From JBKCUA01 sp046318675 (lineage in GTDB: Bacteria > Pseudomonadota > Alphaproteobacteria > JAJTHO01): a stretch of 46,456 bases of DNA. Under the pieces are notes generated by a model that was not told where the DNA came from, did not search any database, and was given only the letters and a program-made list of their open reading frames with translations. The position numbers were made by a program, and so were the translations under genes. Below, piece by piece: positions 34,616-43,323 of this stretch (position 1 is the stretch's first letter; each line of letters starts with the position of its first letter). The DNA lies in contig JBKCUA010000020.1 in NCBI GenBank assembly GCA_046318675.1, positions 1 through 46,456 on the forward strand, in the 5' to 3' direction.

Positions 34616-34755
34616 TATAGCTGGTTGCACAATTAAAAGTATATTTGCAGCCAGCGCACGGCACAAAGTGCCGCGGCCGAATGGCCGAACAAAAATAACT
34701 TATAGCGCGCTGAAGACTTTATCAATGTCTACCGCTAATTACGCAACGCGCTATA
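34616..34755 (+). repeat. 140-bp palindromic MITE-like element, copy 3
   Basis: Almost identical to copy 1 in sequence and exactly equal in length, same orientation. Differences are a few bases in the first hairpin (TTTGCAGCCAGC instead of TTTACAACCAGC). Its right end lies 11 bp from the coaX stop, between coaX and the phaR leader. Confidence 0.85.
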
Positions 34756-34766
34756 AAATTATATTT

Positions 34767-35543
34767 TCAACTCGATTGAGCATGTAAAAAACGTAATCCC
34801 TTCAGGGTCAGATCGGAATCAACCCTCGTGATGGCCGGTACACTGGCGGCAAAAAGATAGCCAAGACCGCCCGTAGCAATTATGTGAACGTTGGCCTGTT
34901 CAGGGAAGACTTCTGTGCGCAGGCGGGTTAGCAACTCTTTGATTAGCCCGGTATATCCCCAATACACGCCCGCCTGCATGGCGGAAACTGTAGTGGTGCC
35001 GAGGGTGTGTTCAGGCTGAGTGACGGAAATACGGGGTAGCTTGGCAGCGTGCTGGTACAGGGCTTCTACCGAAAGATGTAAGCCAGGAGCAATGACACCG
35101 CCCCGGTAGGTGCCTGTTTCATCAACAACATCAAAAGTGGTGGCGGTGCCCAGATCGATGACAATAGCTGGCAGACCATATTCTTCTCGGACAGCAACGG
35201 CGTTGACGAGCCTGTCTGCCCCCACTTCTTCGGGGTGCGGTAGGGCGATGGGAAGGCCAGTGACCGCCGCTGTGACAAACAAGGGTTTGATGCCGAAGTA
35301 GCGTAAACACAAATCATTCAATGCATAATCCGCTTCCGGTACGACGGAGGCAATAATGGCGGCTGTAACTTGCTTGGCATCAATACCATGGTAGCGCAGC
35401 AATTCCAGTAGCCAGACCGCGTGATCATCGGCAGTTTTGCGGTGAGTATCGCCGGCGCGAAGACTGAGAATCAGCTCTTTATCCTTGAAAAGAGCAAAGG
35501 AAATATTGGTGTTCCCTGCATCAATGGCTAAAAGCAAGGACAC
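34767..35543 (-). CDS. coaX: type III pantothenate kinase
   Basis: 258 residues. CoaX starts coenzyme A synthesis by phosphorylating pantothenate. LLLAIDAGNTNISFAL holds the phosphate-binding DAGNTN, GADRLVNAVA and VIDLGTATTFDVVDE supply the catalytic Asp and Thr, and IATGGLGYLFA closes the ASKHA site. It starts at GTG, three bases past the nuoC stop, with AAGGCGG inside the end of nuoC. Its place right after nuoABC, where nuoD is expected, is unusual. Confidence 0.96.
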   Translation of the reverse strand: MSLLLAIDAGNTNISFALFKDKELILSLRAGDTHRKTADDHAVWLLELLRYHGIDAKQVTAAIIASVVPEADYALNDLCLRYFGIKPLFVTAAVTGLPIALPHPEEVGADRLVNAVAVREEYGLPAIVIDLGTATTFDVVDETGTYRGGVIAPGLHLSVEALYQHAAKLPRISVTQPEHTLGTTTVSAMQAGVYWGYTGLIKELLTRLRTEVFPEQANVHIIATGGLGYLFAASVPAITRVDSDLTLKGLRFLHAQSS

Positions 35544-35546
35544 GGC

Positions 35547-36167
35547 TCAGCTGGCCGCCTTTTCATCGCCGGGGAGGATATACTGTGCCCCCTCCCAAGG
35601 GCTAAGGGTATCAAAACTCCGAAAATCCTGCACCAGCTTGACAGGCTCATACACAACCTTACGTTTTTCGGCATCATACCGAACTTCAAGATGACCAGTG
35701 AGCGGAAAATCTTTACGCAGAGGGTGCCCCTCAAAGTCATAATCAGTTAGTATTCGTCGCAGGTCGGGATTGCCATTAAAGGGAATACCGACAAGATCCC
35801 ACGTTTCCCGTTCACACCAGCCAGCAGCGGGGTAGATGCCTGTGGCCGAGGGCACGGCAACATTTTCCGCAACGGAGGCTTTTACCCGGATACGAAGGTT
35901 ATGCCGTAAAGAGAGCAGATTATAGACAACCTCAAATCGGTCGGGTCTGGCCGGGTAATCAACACCACATAAATCCATAAGCTGGCTAAAGGCCGCATCG
36001 GGGGTATCCCGTAGCCAAGTCAATACCTCAAGCAGATCGGTCAAAGTCACACGCACGGCTAACTCACCGTGGACGATAGCATTTTCCAAAAGTTTACCAG
36101 CAAACGCCGCGGTCAGTAGTTCCTGGAGGCGGTGTAGACGGTTGATATTGGGGTATGGGGCGCTCAT
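35547..36167 (-). CDS. nuoC: NADH-quinone oxidoreductase subunit C
   Basis: 206 residues, 30-kDa subunit of respiratory complex I. LCGVDYPARPDRFEVVYNLLSL and ERETWDLVGIPFNGNPDLRRILTDYDFEGHPLRKDFPLTG are the conserved blocks. It lies in the peripheral arm and is not fused to NuoD. ATG overlaps the nuoB stop (ATGA). nuoD does not follow. Confidence 0.96.
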   Translation of the reverse strand: MSAPYPNINRLHRLQELLTAAFAGKLLENAIVHGELAVRVTLTDLLEVLTWLRDTPDAAFSQLMDLCGVDYPARPDRFEVVYNLLSLRHNLRIRVKASVAENVAVPSATGIYPAAGWCERETWDLVGIPFNGNPDLRRILTDYDFEGHPLRKDFPLTGHLEVRYDAEKRKVVYEPVKLVQDFRSFDTLSPWEGAQYILPGDEKAAS

Positions 36168-36712
36168 ATCCCCACCCGATCAAAAACAGAGGTGCGATTG
36201 ATTTTTTTCTGTAATTGCAAGACGCCATATAGTAAAGCTTCTGCCGTTGGGGGGCATCCGGGGACATACACATCCACAGGAATAATCCGGTCGCAGCCAC
36301 GCACGACGGAATAAGAATAGTGATAATAACCGCCTCCATTGGCGCAGCTTCCCATGGAAATAACATAGCGCGGCTCAGCCATCTGGTCATATACTTTCCG
36401 CAGAGCGGGAGCCATTTTGTTGGTGAGAGTTCCGGCAACAATCATCACATCGGATTGGCGGGGCGAAGGACGAAAGACAACACCGAAGCGATCAAGATCA
36501 TAGCGGCTTGCCGCAGTGTGCATCATCTCCACGGCGCAACACGCCAGACCAAACGTCATCGGCCAGAGCGAGCCAGAGCGTGCCCAGCGGATGAGTTTAT
36601 CATAAGATGCGACAACAAAGCCCTGATTGCGAACGGTACCAGTAACAGCCTCAAGCAGGGCGTCCTGATCGTGGCCGGGGGGTAGTGGGGCGGGTACGCT
36701 CAGCGTTTCCAT
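36164..36712 (-). CDS. nuoB: NADH-quinone oxidoreductase subunit B
   Basis: 182 residues. NuoB holds the terminal N2 iron-sulfur cluster that passes electrons to quinone. The four ligands are Cys58 and Cys59 (LACCAVEMM), Cys123 (GSCANGGGYY) and Cys153 (VPGCPP). Lies four bases after nuoA and overlaps nuoC. Confidence 0.97.
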   Translation of the reverse strand: METLSVPAPLPPGHDQDALLEAVTGTVRNQGFVVASYDKLIRWARSGSLWPMTFGLACCAVEMMHTAASRYDLDRFGVVFRPSPRQSDVMIVAGTLTNKMAPALRKVYDQMAEPRYVISMGSCANGGGYYHYSYSVVRGCDRIIPVDVYVPGCPPTAEALLYGVLQLQKKINRTSVFDRVGI

Positions 36713-36716
36713 GATG

Positions 36717-37094
36717 CTATTCCCAATCTAGGGCGCCTTTGCGCCATTCATAAATAAAACCAACAGTTAGAATGCTAAGAAAAATAAACATCGACCAGAA
36801 GCCCGTTGTCCCCAATTCTCCAAGAGTAATAGCCCACGGGAACAAAAAGGCGACTTCCAAGTCAAAAATAATAAAAAGAATGGCAACCAGATAAAAACGC
36901 ACGTCAAATTTCATGCGGGAGGAAGAAAAAGGGTCAAAACCGCATTCATAAGGGGAAAGCTTTTCAGCATCAGGGCGTTGTGTCCCGGTTATAAAAGATA
37001 AGGCAACAGCGATAACTGAAATACCCCCTGCTATTATTAGAAATAATAGAATAGGAAGGTATTCTGTTAGCCAAGGAGCAACAACCACATTCAT
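36717..37094 (-). CDS. nuoA: NADH-quinone oxidoreductase subunit A
   Basis: 125 residues with three membrane helices. YECGFDPFSSSRMKFDVRFYLVAILFIIFDLEVAFLFPW is the invariant loop and second helix of NuoA, at the quinone tunnel of complex I. First of the nuoABC trio. It follows pyrB by 32 bp on the same strand. Confidence 0.97.
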   Translation of the reverse strand: MNVVVAPWLTEYLPILLFLIIAGGISVIAVALSFITGTQRPDAEKLSPYECGFDPFSSSRMKFDVRFYLVAILFIIFDLEVAFLFPWAITLGELGTTGFWSMFIFLSILTVGFIYEWRKGALDWE

Positions 37095-37126
37095 AGCGCA
37101 GGCCTAGCAATAAGTGGGGGCCGTGT

Positions 37127-38044
37127 CTATGCTGAAGTGTGTACTGTTTTTGACACAGCTTCCAGACATGCCATACGGACGGCTACGCCAAACTCGACCT
37201 GTTGCAATACCGCACTACGCACCGGATCATCGGCCAGTTCACTGTCAATCTCAACACCACGGTTCATGGGGCCAGGGTGCATGACAATGGCATCGGGCTT
37301 GGCAAAGGCAAGGCTTTTTGCATCAAGGTGGTAGCTTGACATCTCCTGCCCCAACGCGTGTTCATCCATGCGTTCTCGTTGCATCCGCAGGGTCATGACC
37401 ACATCAGCCCTCGCCAGCCCCTCTTTTAGTGCTGTAAACATCCTAATAGTATCGGTTGGCTGAACATCTTTTGGTAATAAGGCTTCCGGCGCGATGAGGT
37501 GTACTGTTGCCCCCAGGCGGGTGAGCAGGGCGATATTGCTACGAGCCACACGGCTGTGCGCAATATCGCCGACGATGGCAACCCGCACTCCGGCAATGGT
37601 GCCCTTGCGGCGGCGGATGGTCAGGGCATCGGCCAACGCTTGGGTGGGATGTTCCAGTCGCCCCTCGCCAGCATTAATAACACCGCAGGATACCATCTCA
37701 GCAATCTTATCCAGCACGCCTTCCTCACGTTGCCGTATCACCAGCACCGCCGGGCGCATGGCCGCTAAGGTACGGGCGGTATCAAGAATGCTTTCCCCTT
37801 TTTGCAGCGAACTGCTGGCAACAGGCAGGCTCAAAACATCAGCACCTAATTTCTTGGCCGCCAGCTCAAACGCCGCCAAGGTGCGCGTCGACGGTTCAAA
37901 AAACAGGTTGATAACAGTTTTGCCCGCCAAGGGAGATGTTGTTTTATCGACAATAAAATGAGCCTTTGCGAGAGCATCCGCCCGATCCAAAAGCCAAAAA
38001 ACCTCCGCATCAGGAATATCACGAACGCGGAGCAAATGACGCAT
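37127..38044 (-). CDS. pyrB: aspartate carbamoyltransferase, catalytic subunit
   Basis: 305 residues. PyrB commits carbamoyl phosphate and aspartate to pyrimidine synthesis. The carbamoyl-phosphate loop is FFEPSTRTLAAFE (about 49-61). HPTQALADALTI and the HPGPMNRGVEI block bind aspartate. No pyrC or pyrI follows; nuoA does. It begins 23 bp downstream of tRNA-Cys. Confidence 0.96.
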   Translation of the reverse strand: MRHLLRVRDIPDAEVFWLLDRADALAKAHFIVDKTTSPLAGKTVINLFFEPSTRTLAAFELAAKKLGADVLSLPVASSSLQKGESILDTARTLAAMRPAVLVIRQREEGVLDKIAEMVSCGVINAGEGRLEHPTQALADALTIRRRKGTIAGVRVAIVGDIAHSRVARSNIALLTRLGATVHLIAPEALLPKDVQPTDTIRMFTALKEGLARADVVMTLRMQRERMDEHALGQEMSSYHLDAKSLAFAKPDAIVMHPGPMNRGVEIDSELADDPVRSAVLQQVEFGVAVRMACLEAVSKTVHTSA

Positions 38045-38067
38045 ACAAAAAAACCATTTTTATAAAC

Positions 38068-38141
38068 TGGAGGCCGAGACCGGAATCGAACCGACGTACA
38101 AGGCTTTGCAGGCCTCTGCATGACCACTCTGCCACCCGGCC
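38068..38141 (-). tRNA. tRNA-Cys (GCA)
   Basis: 74 nt with encoded CCA. Acceptor GGCCGGG pairs with CTCGGCC, with a GGTTCGATTCC T-arm. The seven-base anticodon loop CTGCAAA gives anticodon GCA at 38109-38107. Lies between ddl and pyrB on the same strand. Confidence 0.97.
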
Positions 38142-38152
38142 CCAGAGAAATA

Positions 38153-38182
38153 TTGGTACACCCTGCCGTATATCTTGGTCAA
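38153..38182 (-). promoter_or_regulatory. candidate promoter of tRNA-Cys
   Basis: TTGACC (38182-38177) and TACCAA (38158-38153) spaced by 18 bp, about 12 bp before the mature tRNA end. The -35 overlaps the ddl stop codon. Confidence 0.4.
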
Positions 38183-39135
38183 GGATGAAGCGTATGCGGG
38201 TTCAGGTGTCTAGCTTTCAGAATTTGGGCAACTACGTCCGTGTATGTTAAACCATACGCCTTGGCACTGGCAGGCACTAAGGAGAGGTTGGTCATTCCTG
38301 GCTGGGTATTAATTTCTAAAAAAACAAGACGATCTGTATCTGGATTATACCGAAAGTCCGAACGGGATACCCCGCGACAACCTAAGGCCATATGCATCAT
38401 AAGGGCGGCTTTTTGAATGCGTACCTTCAATTCGTGGGGAATCGCGGCGGGGACAACAAAATCGGCGTGGACATCGTCCTGATACTTGCTGGCGTAGTCG
38501 TAAAAGGCACTCTCTGCTTTAGGGATAATTTCAATAACAGGGAGCGGCAAGGGTATATTAATACTCTCTAAGATTGGTGCTGTGAACTCACGGCCTGGAA
38601 TGTATTCCTCCACCAATAATCGTACATCCTGTTTTATCGCTTCAATAGCCTTGGTAAAATCTTCTTGTTTGTGAGCGATAGTGACCCCAACACTTGATCC
38701 ATCGGCCACGGGTTTGACCACTACAGGAAACGAAAGTCCTTCGGGCAAGGGTTTGATCAAATCGGCTTTTTTGCACACAAAACCTGCAGCTACATCAATA
38801 CCTTTAGTTTTGCAAAATTGCCGGGTGGCTTCTTTATCCATGGCAATGGCCGACGCCGTAACACCGGAATGGGTGTAGCGAATGCCTAATAATTCCAATA
38901 GCCCTTGTATGCAGCCATCTTCACCCCACGTGCCGTGCAGCGCATTGAAGACGGCATCGGGTTTTTCGGCTTTCAGTGTGGCTACCAACGCTTGAATATC
39001 GCCTTTAAAATCAATATCAACAGCGATGTGGCCTATCTCGCTCAATGCAGTCAGAATCCCTTGACCCGTCTTCAGCGATACCTCTCGTTCGGAAGAGATT
39101 CCGCCGCGAACAACCGCAACTTTGAGTATACCCAT
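38179..39135 (-). CDS. ddl: D-alanine:D-alanine ligase
   Basis: 318 residues, ATP-grasp. GGISSEREVSLKTG at the N-terminus, the HGTWGEDGCIQGLLELLGIRYTHSG block, FPVVVKPVADGSSVGV binding ATP, and FLEINTQPGMTNLSLVP holding the Mg ligands. Ddl makes the D-Ala-D-Ala end of the peptidoglycan stem. It usually belongs to the dcw cluster near murG and ftsZ but here lies between folE and tRNA-Cys. Confidence 0.96.
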   Translation of the reverse strand: MGILKVAVVRGGISSEREVSLKTGQGILTALSEIGHIAVDIDFKGDIQALVATLKAEKPDAVFNALHGTWGEDGCIQGLLELLGIRYTHSGVTASAIAMDKEATRQFCKTKGIDVAAGFVCKKADLIKPLPEGLSFPVVVKPVADGSSVGVTIAHKQEDFTKAIEAIKQDVRLLVEEYIPGREFTAPILESINIPLPLPVIEIIPKAESAFYDYASKYQDDVHADFVVPAAIPHELKVRIQKAALMMHMALGCRGVSRSDFRYNPDTDRLVFLEINTQPGMTNLSLVPASAKAYGLTYTDVVAQILKARHLNPHTLHP

Positions 39136-39162
39136 ACCAGCAATTTCCTTTTCAGGGGGATA

Positions 39163-39747
39163 CTACTGCAAAGCGGTTAAAAATTCACGACGCAGTACTT
39201 CGTTATCCTTAAACTCGCCCAAAAATGCCCGGGAGGTCATGGACAGACCTTTTTTATGGACACCGCGGGTGGTCATGCATTGGTGCTCAGCTACAATGAC
39301 CACCGCCACGCCGCGAGGTTTCAGCCCCACGTTAATAGCCTCAGCAATTTCTGCGGTCATTTTTTCTTGAATTTGGAGGCGCTTGGCAAAAACCTCGCAT
39401 ACCCGTACCAGCTTGCTGATTCCCACAACCCGGGTATTAGGGAGATAAGCAACACTGACTGAACCAATAATGGGTGCGATGTGATGCTCACAATGCGATT
39501 CAAAGGGAATATTCCGGAGCAGGACAAAATCTTCGTATCCGGCGTGATCATACGAGGCCGAACGAAGAACCTCGGCTGGGTCTTCATTATAACCTTGAAA
39601 ATACTCCTCAAAGGCGCGCACAACCCGACCGGGCGTATCAATTAATCCCTCCCGTTTCGGATCATCGCCCGCCCAGCGCAGCAGGGTGGTAACAGCGGCT
39701 TCAGCTTCAGCGCGAGAAGGGCGCTGAACGAGAACGGGTGCGGGCAT
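39163..39747 (-). CDS. folE: GTP cyclohydrolase I
   Basis: 194 residues. FolE opens GTP to dihydroneopterin triphosphate, the first step of folate synthesis. GRVVRAFEEYF, the zinc ligands in FESHCEHHIAPI, LPNTRVVGISKLVRV and VVIVAEHQCMTTRGV (third zinc ligand Cys) are as expected. Lies 24 bp after apaG and 27 bp before ddl. Confidence 0.97.
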   Translation of the reverse strand: MPAPVLVQRPSRAEAEAAVTTLLRWAGDDPKREGLIDTPGRVVRAFEEYFQGYNEDPAEVLRSASYDHAGYEDFVLLRNIPFESHCEHHIAPIIGSVSVAYLPNTRVVGISKLVRVCEVFAKRLQIQEKMTAEIAEAINVGLKPRGVAVVIVAEHQCMTTRGVHKKGLSMTSRAFLGEFKDNEVLRREFLTALQ

Positions 39748-39771
39748 AAAATTTTTCCTTTTAAAAATAAA

Positions 39772-40164
39772 TCAATGTAAAGATGGATTTTGATGAGGAC
39801 TATCTAAGGAAAACGCCGGAATATCAACGGAAAATTCCCGGCCATCGTCGCCCCGAACATCATAGACACCCATCATAATCCCTGATGGTGCGGAAAGCGG
39901 CACCCCGCTGGTATATTCAAAGCATCCGCCCGGTGGAATGACAGGCTGTTCCCCCACCACGCCATCTCCGCGCACTTCTTGATGTCGGCCTGCGGCATCA
40001 GTTATCTGCCAATGACGGCGGCAGAGCTTTACGGTGCCTTGACGGTTGTTTTGGATGGCTACCCGGTATGCCCAGACATAACGATTTTCAGAAATGTTGG
40101 AATGTTCATCAAGAAAATAAGGCTGTACTGTGACAGTGATGTGATGGGTTGTTTTACTGTACAT
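39772..40164 (-). CDS. apaG: ApaG family protein
   Basis: 130 residues, a single fibronectin-like beta domain. ENRYVWAYRVAIQNN, LCRRHWQITDAAGRHQEVRGDGVVGEQPVIPPG and YTSGVPLSAPSGIMMGVY are the family signatures. The role is unknown; it was named from the apaGH locus and is linked to nucleotide or ion metabolism. It is in the run acs-apaG-folE. Confidence 0.95.
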   Translation of the reverse strand: MYSKTTHHITVTVQPYFLDEHSNISENRYVWAYRVAIQNNRQGTVKLCRRHWQITDAAGRHQEVRGDGVVGEQPVIPPGGCFEYTSGVPLSAPSGIMMGVYDVRGDDGREFSVDIPAFSLDSPHQNPSLH

Positions 40165-40203
40165 AAGAGATAACTCTAGAAATAGACGGCTTGAGGGGGC
40201 ACG

Positions 40204-42141
40204 TCAACCCTGCTCTCTCGTTAGTGCTACTAATATGGGCACGATTCCTGGTTCGGCCAATGTGGACGTATCCCCAAGGTGTTCGGTGTCTTTTTCGGCA
40301 ATTTTGCGCAATACGCGGCGCATGATTTTACCCGAACGTGTTTTGGGCAAGCCGGGGACAACAAGAATGATATCTGGGGCGGCGATGGGGCTTATATCCT
40401 GACGAACACGAGCTATGAGAGCCTTGTGCAGCATATCAGTAGGTTGAGCGTGCTCCTTGAGCAAAACAAACGCCATGAGTGCCTGCCCTTTAATATCGTG
40501 GGGATACCCCACCACAGCACTTTCGGCGACATCGGGATGAGCATTGAGGGCTTGTTCAATTTCAGCGGTTCCCAAGCGATGACCTGAGACATTAATAACG
40601 TCATCCACCCGCCCGGTAATCCGGTAATAGCCATCGACATCGCGCCGCGCCCCATCGCCACTGAAATACTTACCGGGGAAGGTGGCAAAATAGGTTTCAA
40701 TAAATCTTTGGTGATTACCGAACACGGTACGCATTTGTCCGGGCCAGCTATCGAGAATAACAAGATTCCCTTCAGCCTCACCTATGTGTATATTTCCGGC
40801 ACCATCGACAAGGGCAGGTCTTATCCCGAAAAAAGGTAATCCTGCGTACGCAGGCTTAAGGTTATGGGCACCTGGCAAGCACGTGATCATAATCCCGCCG
40901 GTTTCCGTTTGCCACCAGGTATCGGCAATGGGACAGCGACCCTCACCCACCACGTCGTGGTACCAGTTCCAGGCCTCTTCATTAATAGGCTCACCTACTG
41001 ATCCCAGTACCCTAAGACTGGAACGGTTACAGCGGGTAACGTACGCATCCCCTTCACGCAGCAAGGCTCGAATAGCGGTAGGGGCGGTATAAAAAATATT
41101 AACGCGGTGTTTTTCTACCACCTGCCAGAAACGCCCCCAATCAGGGTAGTTAGGAACACCCTCAAAAATTAAGGTTACCCCGCCATTAGCCAGCGGACCA
41201 TACACGCCGTAGCTGTGCCCGGTAATCCAACCTACATCAGCGGTACACCAATAAACCTCACCGGGGCGATAGTCGAACACATATTCATGGGTCATCGCAG
41301 CATAAACAAGATAACCACCCGTAGTGTGGAGCACACCCTTGGGCTTACCCGTAGAGCCTGACGTATAAAGAATAAAAAGAGGGTCTTCTGCTCCCATGGG
41401 CTCCGCTGGACAAAATGTGGCCTCGATGGCAACGGCATCATGGTACCAAAAATCTCGGCCGTGGGTCATGGCAACAGTATCGCCAGTGTGACGATACACT
41501 AGCACGTTCATGACATCTGTTGTTACTTCGGCCAGTGCAGCATCAACATTCGCTTTAAGAGCAATGCTCTTACCACCCCTCCGCCCGGCATCGGCGGTAA
41601 TAATAACTTTCGCGCTGCAATCCAGCAGGCGATCCCGCAGGCTCTGGGGTGAAAACCCGGCAAAAACTACCATATGTATCGCGCCTATCCTGGCACAGGC
41701 TAACATCGCGTACACTGCCTGGGGAATCATCGGCAGGTAGATAGCGACCCGGTCACCTTTATTAATACCGATTTTTTTCAACGCATTAGCAAGACGGCAA
41801 ACCTCCTCATGCAATTGCCTGTAGGTAATAGCAGCCGATACGGCAAGCTCATCCCCTTCAAAAAGCAAGGCGGGTTGATCGGCCTTATCCTTAAGATGCC
41901 TATCAACGCAATTAACGCAGGCATTAAGCACTCCATCCTCGAACCAGCGAATGCGGGCATTATCTTTAAAATCAACATTTTTGACGCGGGTATAAGGCGT
42001 AATCCAATCTAGGCGTTTGCCGTGAGCACCCCAAAAAATATCCGGCTGCTCTATGGATTCTTTATACCATGCCGCATACCTGTCCGGGGTGATAATACTG
42101 TTGTCAAAAGAAGCCGGGATAGGAATAACAGCCGTGTTCAT
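40204..42141 (-). CDS. acs: acetyl-CoA synthetase
   Basis: About 645 residues, ANL superfamily. The phosphate loop is LYTSGSTGKPKGVLH, YWCTADVGWITGHSY and WWQTETGGIM line the acetate/AMP site, and the catalytic lysine that is commonly acetylated is in LPKTRSGKIMRR near the C-terminus. It makes acetyl-CoA from acetate. The ATG at 42141 is used; a TTG two codons upstream lies closer to the AAGGAG site and may be the real start. It lies about 24 bp after cysA on the same strand, a combination I would not expect functionally. Confidence 0.96.
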   Translation of the reverse strand: MNTAVIPIPASFDNSIITPDRYAAWYKESIEQPDIFWGAHGKRLDWITPYTRVKNVDFKDNARIRWFEDGVLNACVNCVDRHLKDKADQPALLFEGDELAVSAAITYRQLHEEVCRLANALKKIGINKGDRVAIYLPMIPQAVYAMLACARIGAIHMVVFAGFSPQSLRDRLLDCSAKVIITADAGRRGGKSIALKANVDAALAEVTTDVMNVLVYRHTGDTVAMTHGRDFWYHDAVAIEATFCPAEPMGAEDPLFILYTSGSTGKPKGVLHTTGGYLVYAAMTHEYVFDYRPGEVYWCTADVGWITGHSYGVYGPLANGGVTLIFEGVPNYPDWGRFWQVVEKHRVNIFYTAPTAIRALLREGDAYVTRCNRSSLRVLGSVGEPINEEAWNWYHDVVGEGRCPIADTWWQTETGGIMITCLPGAHNLKPAYAGLPFFGIRPALVDGAGNIHIGEAEGNLVILDSWPGQMRTVFGNHQRFIETYFATFPGKYFSGDGARRDVDGYYRITGRVDDVINVSGHRLGTAEIEQALNAHPDVAESAVVGYPHDIKGQALMAFVLLKEHAQPTDMLHKALIARVRQDISPIAAPDIILVVPGLPKTRSGKIMRRVLRKIAEKDTEHLGDTSTLAEPGIVPILVALTREQG

Positions 42142-42165
42142 TGGCAATCAAACTCCTTTTGAATA

Positions 42166-43323
42166 TCAAACATCAAATGCTTTTAATACTTTGGGTTGAA
42201 GATAGACGGTATCCCCCTTACACACACCTTGGTGTTCCAACTGCTGACCAGCAACTTCGGCTTGATACAAGCCTGCGCCACCATCTCCTTCCAAATCAAT
42301 TTTTACCAAAGGCCCGGCTGGGTTGAGGTGCATTACCCGGGCGGACAGGTAATCCCCCGGCGGCGGGTTTTTAAACACCTGCATATCATGAGGGCGAGCG
42401 TACAGGCGCACTGGACGGCCGTCAGAAGGCATGGTGAGTGGCTTCAGGCGCAAGGGAACCGCCGCCGCTTGACGTTCGCTTACAGGATGAAAAAGACGCT
42501 CAAAAAACCCCGGTTTGCTCATCTCCCCGGGAGAGGGAACGCAGATATCATAATCGGCGACATATACCTTGCCCCCAGCATCCTGCCAGCCTTTAAAAAC
42601 ATTATAATTACCAAGAAAGTCATACACAAAACTGTTTGTCGGATTGTGGTAAACATCCGCTGGAGTGCCTACCTGCTCAATACGGCCATTGCTCATAACG
42701 ACAACGCGATCAGCGACTTCCATTGCTTCTTCTTGGTCGTGGGTGACAAAGACCGAGGTCAGGTGAATCTCATCGTGCAAACGGCGCAACCAGCGGCGCA
42801 ATTCCTGGCGCACCTTGGCATCTAGAGCTCCGAAGGGCTCATCCAGCAATAGCAATTTCGGCTCCACCGCCAAGGCGCGTGCCAAGGCCACCCGCTGCCG
42901 CTGGCCACCGGAAAGCTGGTGCGGGAAACGGTCATGCAGGGATTCAAGGTGCACCATTTCAAGGAGTTTAAACACCCGGGCGCGAATTTCCGCTGGCGCA
43001 GGCCGCTGGGCTTTAGGGCGCACGGTAAGGCCAAAAGCAATGTTATCAAACACGCTCATGTGTCGAAATAGGGCGTAGTGCTGAAAGACAAACCCGACGT
43101 TGCGTTCTCCAGCAGCCTTATCGTGGGCGGCATGACCGTTGAGGAAGACCTCGCCCTGATCGGCAAACTCCATCCCGGCAATAACCCGCAGCAGTGTAGT
43201 CTTGCCCGATCCCGAAGGGCCGAGCAACGCCACCAGCTCCCCAGTATTGACGGACAACGATACGTTGTCCAGCGCAACAAAGTTACCGAAGCGCTTATGA
43301 ATGCTTTTTACTTCAATGCCCAT
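42166..43323 (-). CDS. cysA: sulfate/thiosulfate ABC transporter ATP-binding protein
   Basis: 385 residues. Walker A GPSGSGKTT, signature LSGGQRQRVALARAL, Walker B LLLLDEPFGALD and the H-loop VFVTHDQEEAMEVADRV. A C-terminal TOBE-like extension follows (about 240-385). CysA family membership is supported by IEVKSIHKRFGNFVALDNVS and by adjacency to cysW. The ATG at 43323 overlaps the cysW end by 11 bp. It powers sulfate uptake at the inner membrane. Confidence 0.93.
   Translation of the reverse strand: MGIEVKSIHKRFGNFVALDNVSLSVNTGELVALLGPSGSGKTTLLRVIAGMEFADQGEVFLNGHAAHDKAAGERNVGFVFQHYALFRHMSVFDNIAFGLTVRPKAQRPAPAEIRARVFKLLEMVHLESLHDRFPHQLSGGQRQRVALARALAVEPKLLLLDEPFGALDAKVRQELRRWLRRLHDEIHLTSVFVTHDQEEAMEVADRVVVMSNGRIEQVGTPADVYHNPTNSFVYDFLGNYNVFKGWQDAGGKVYVADYDICVPSPGEMSKPGFFERLFHPVSERQAAAVPLRLKPLTMPSDGRPVRLYARPHDMQVFKNPPPGDYLSARVMHLNPAGPLVKIDLEGDGGAGLYQAEVAGQQLEHQGVCKGDTVYLQPKVLKAFDV

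Noticed and set aside
34616..34755. CRISPR-like array from the recurring palindromes
   Set aside because: Copies are dispersed over 42 kb, not regularly spaced, and no cas genes are present.
37494..37961. 155-residue frame antisense to pyrB
   Set aside because: pyrB motifs are unambiguous; this frame has no recognisable feature.
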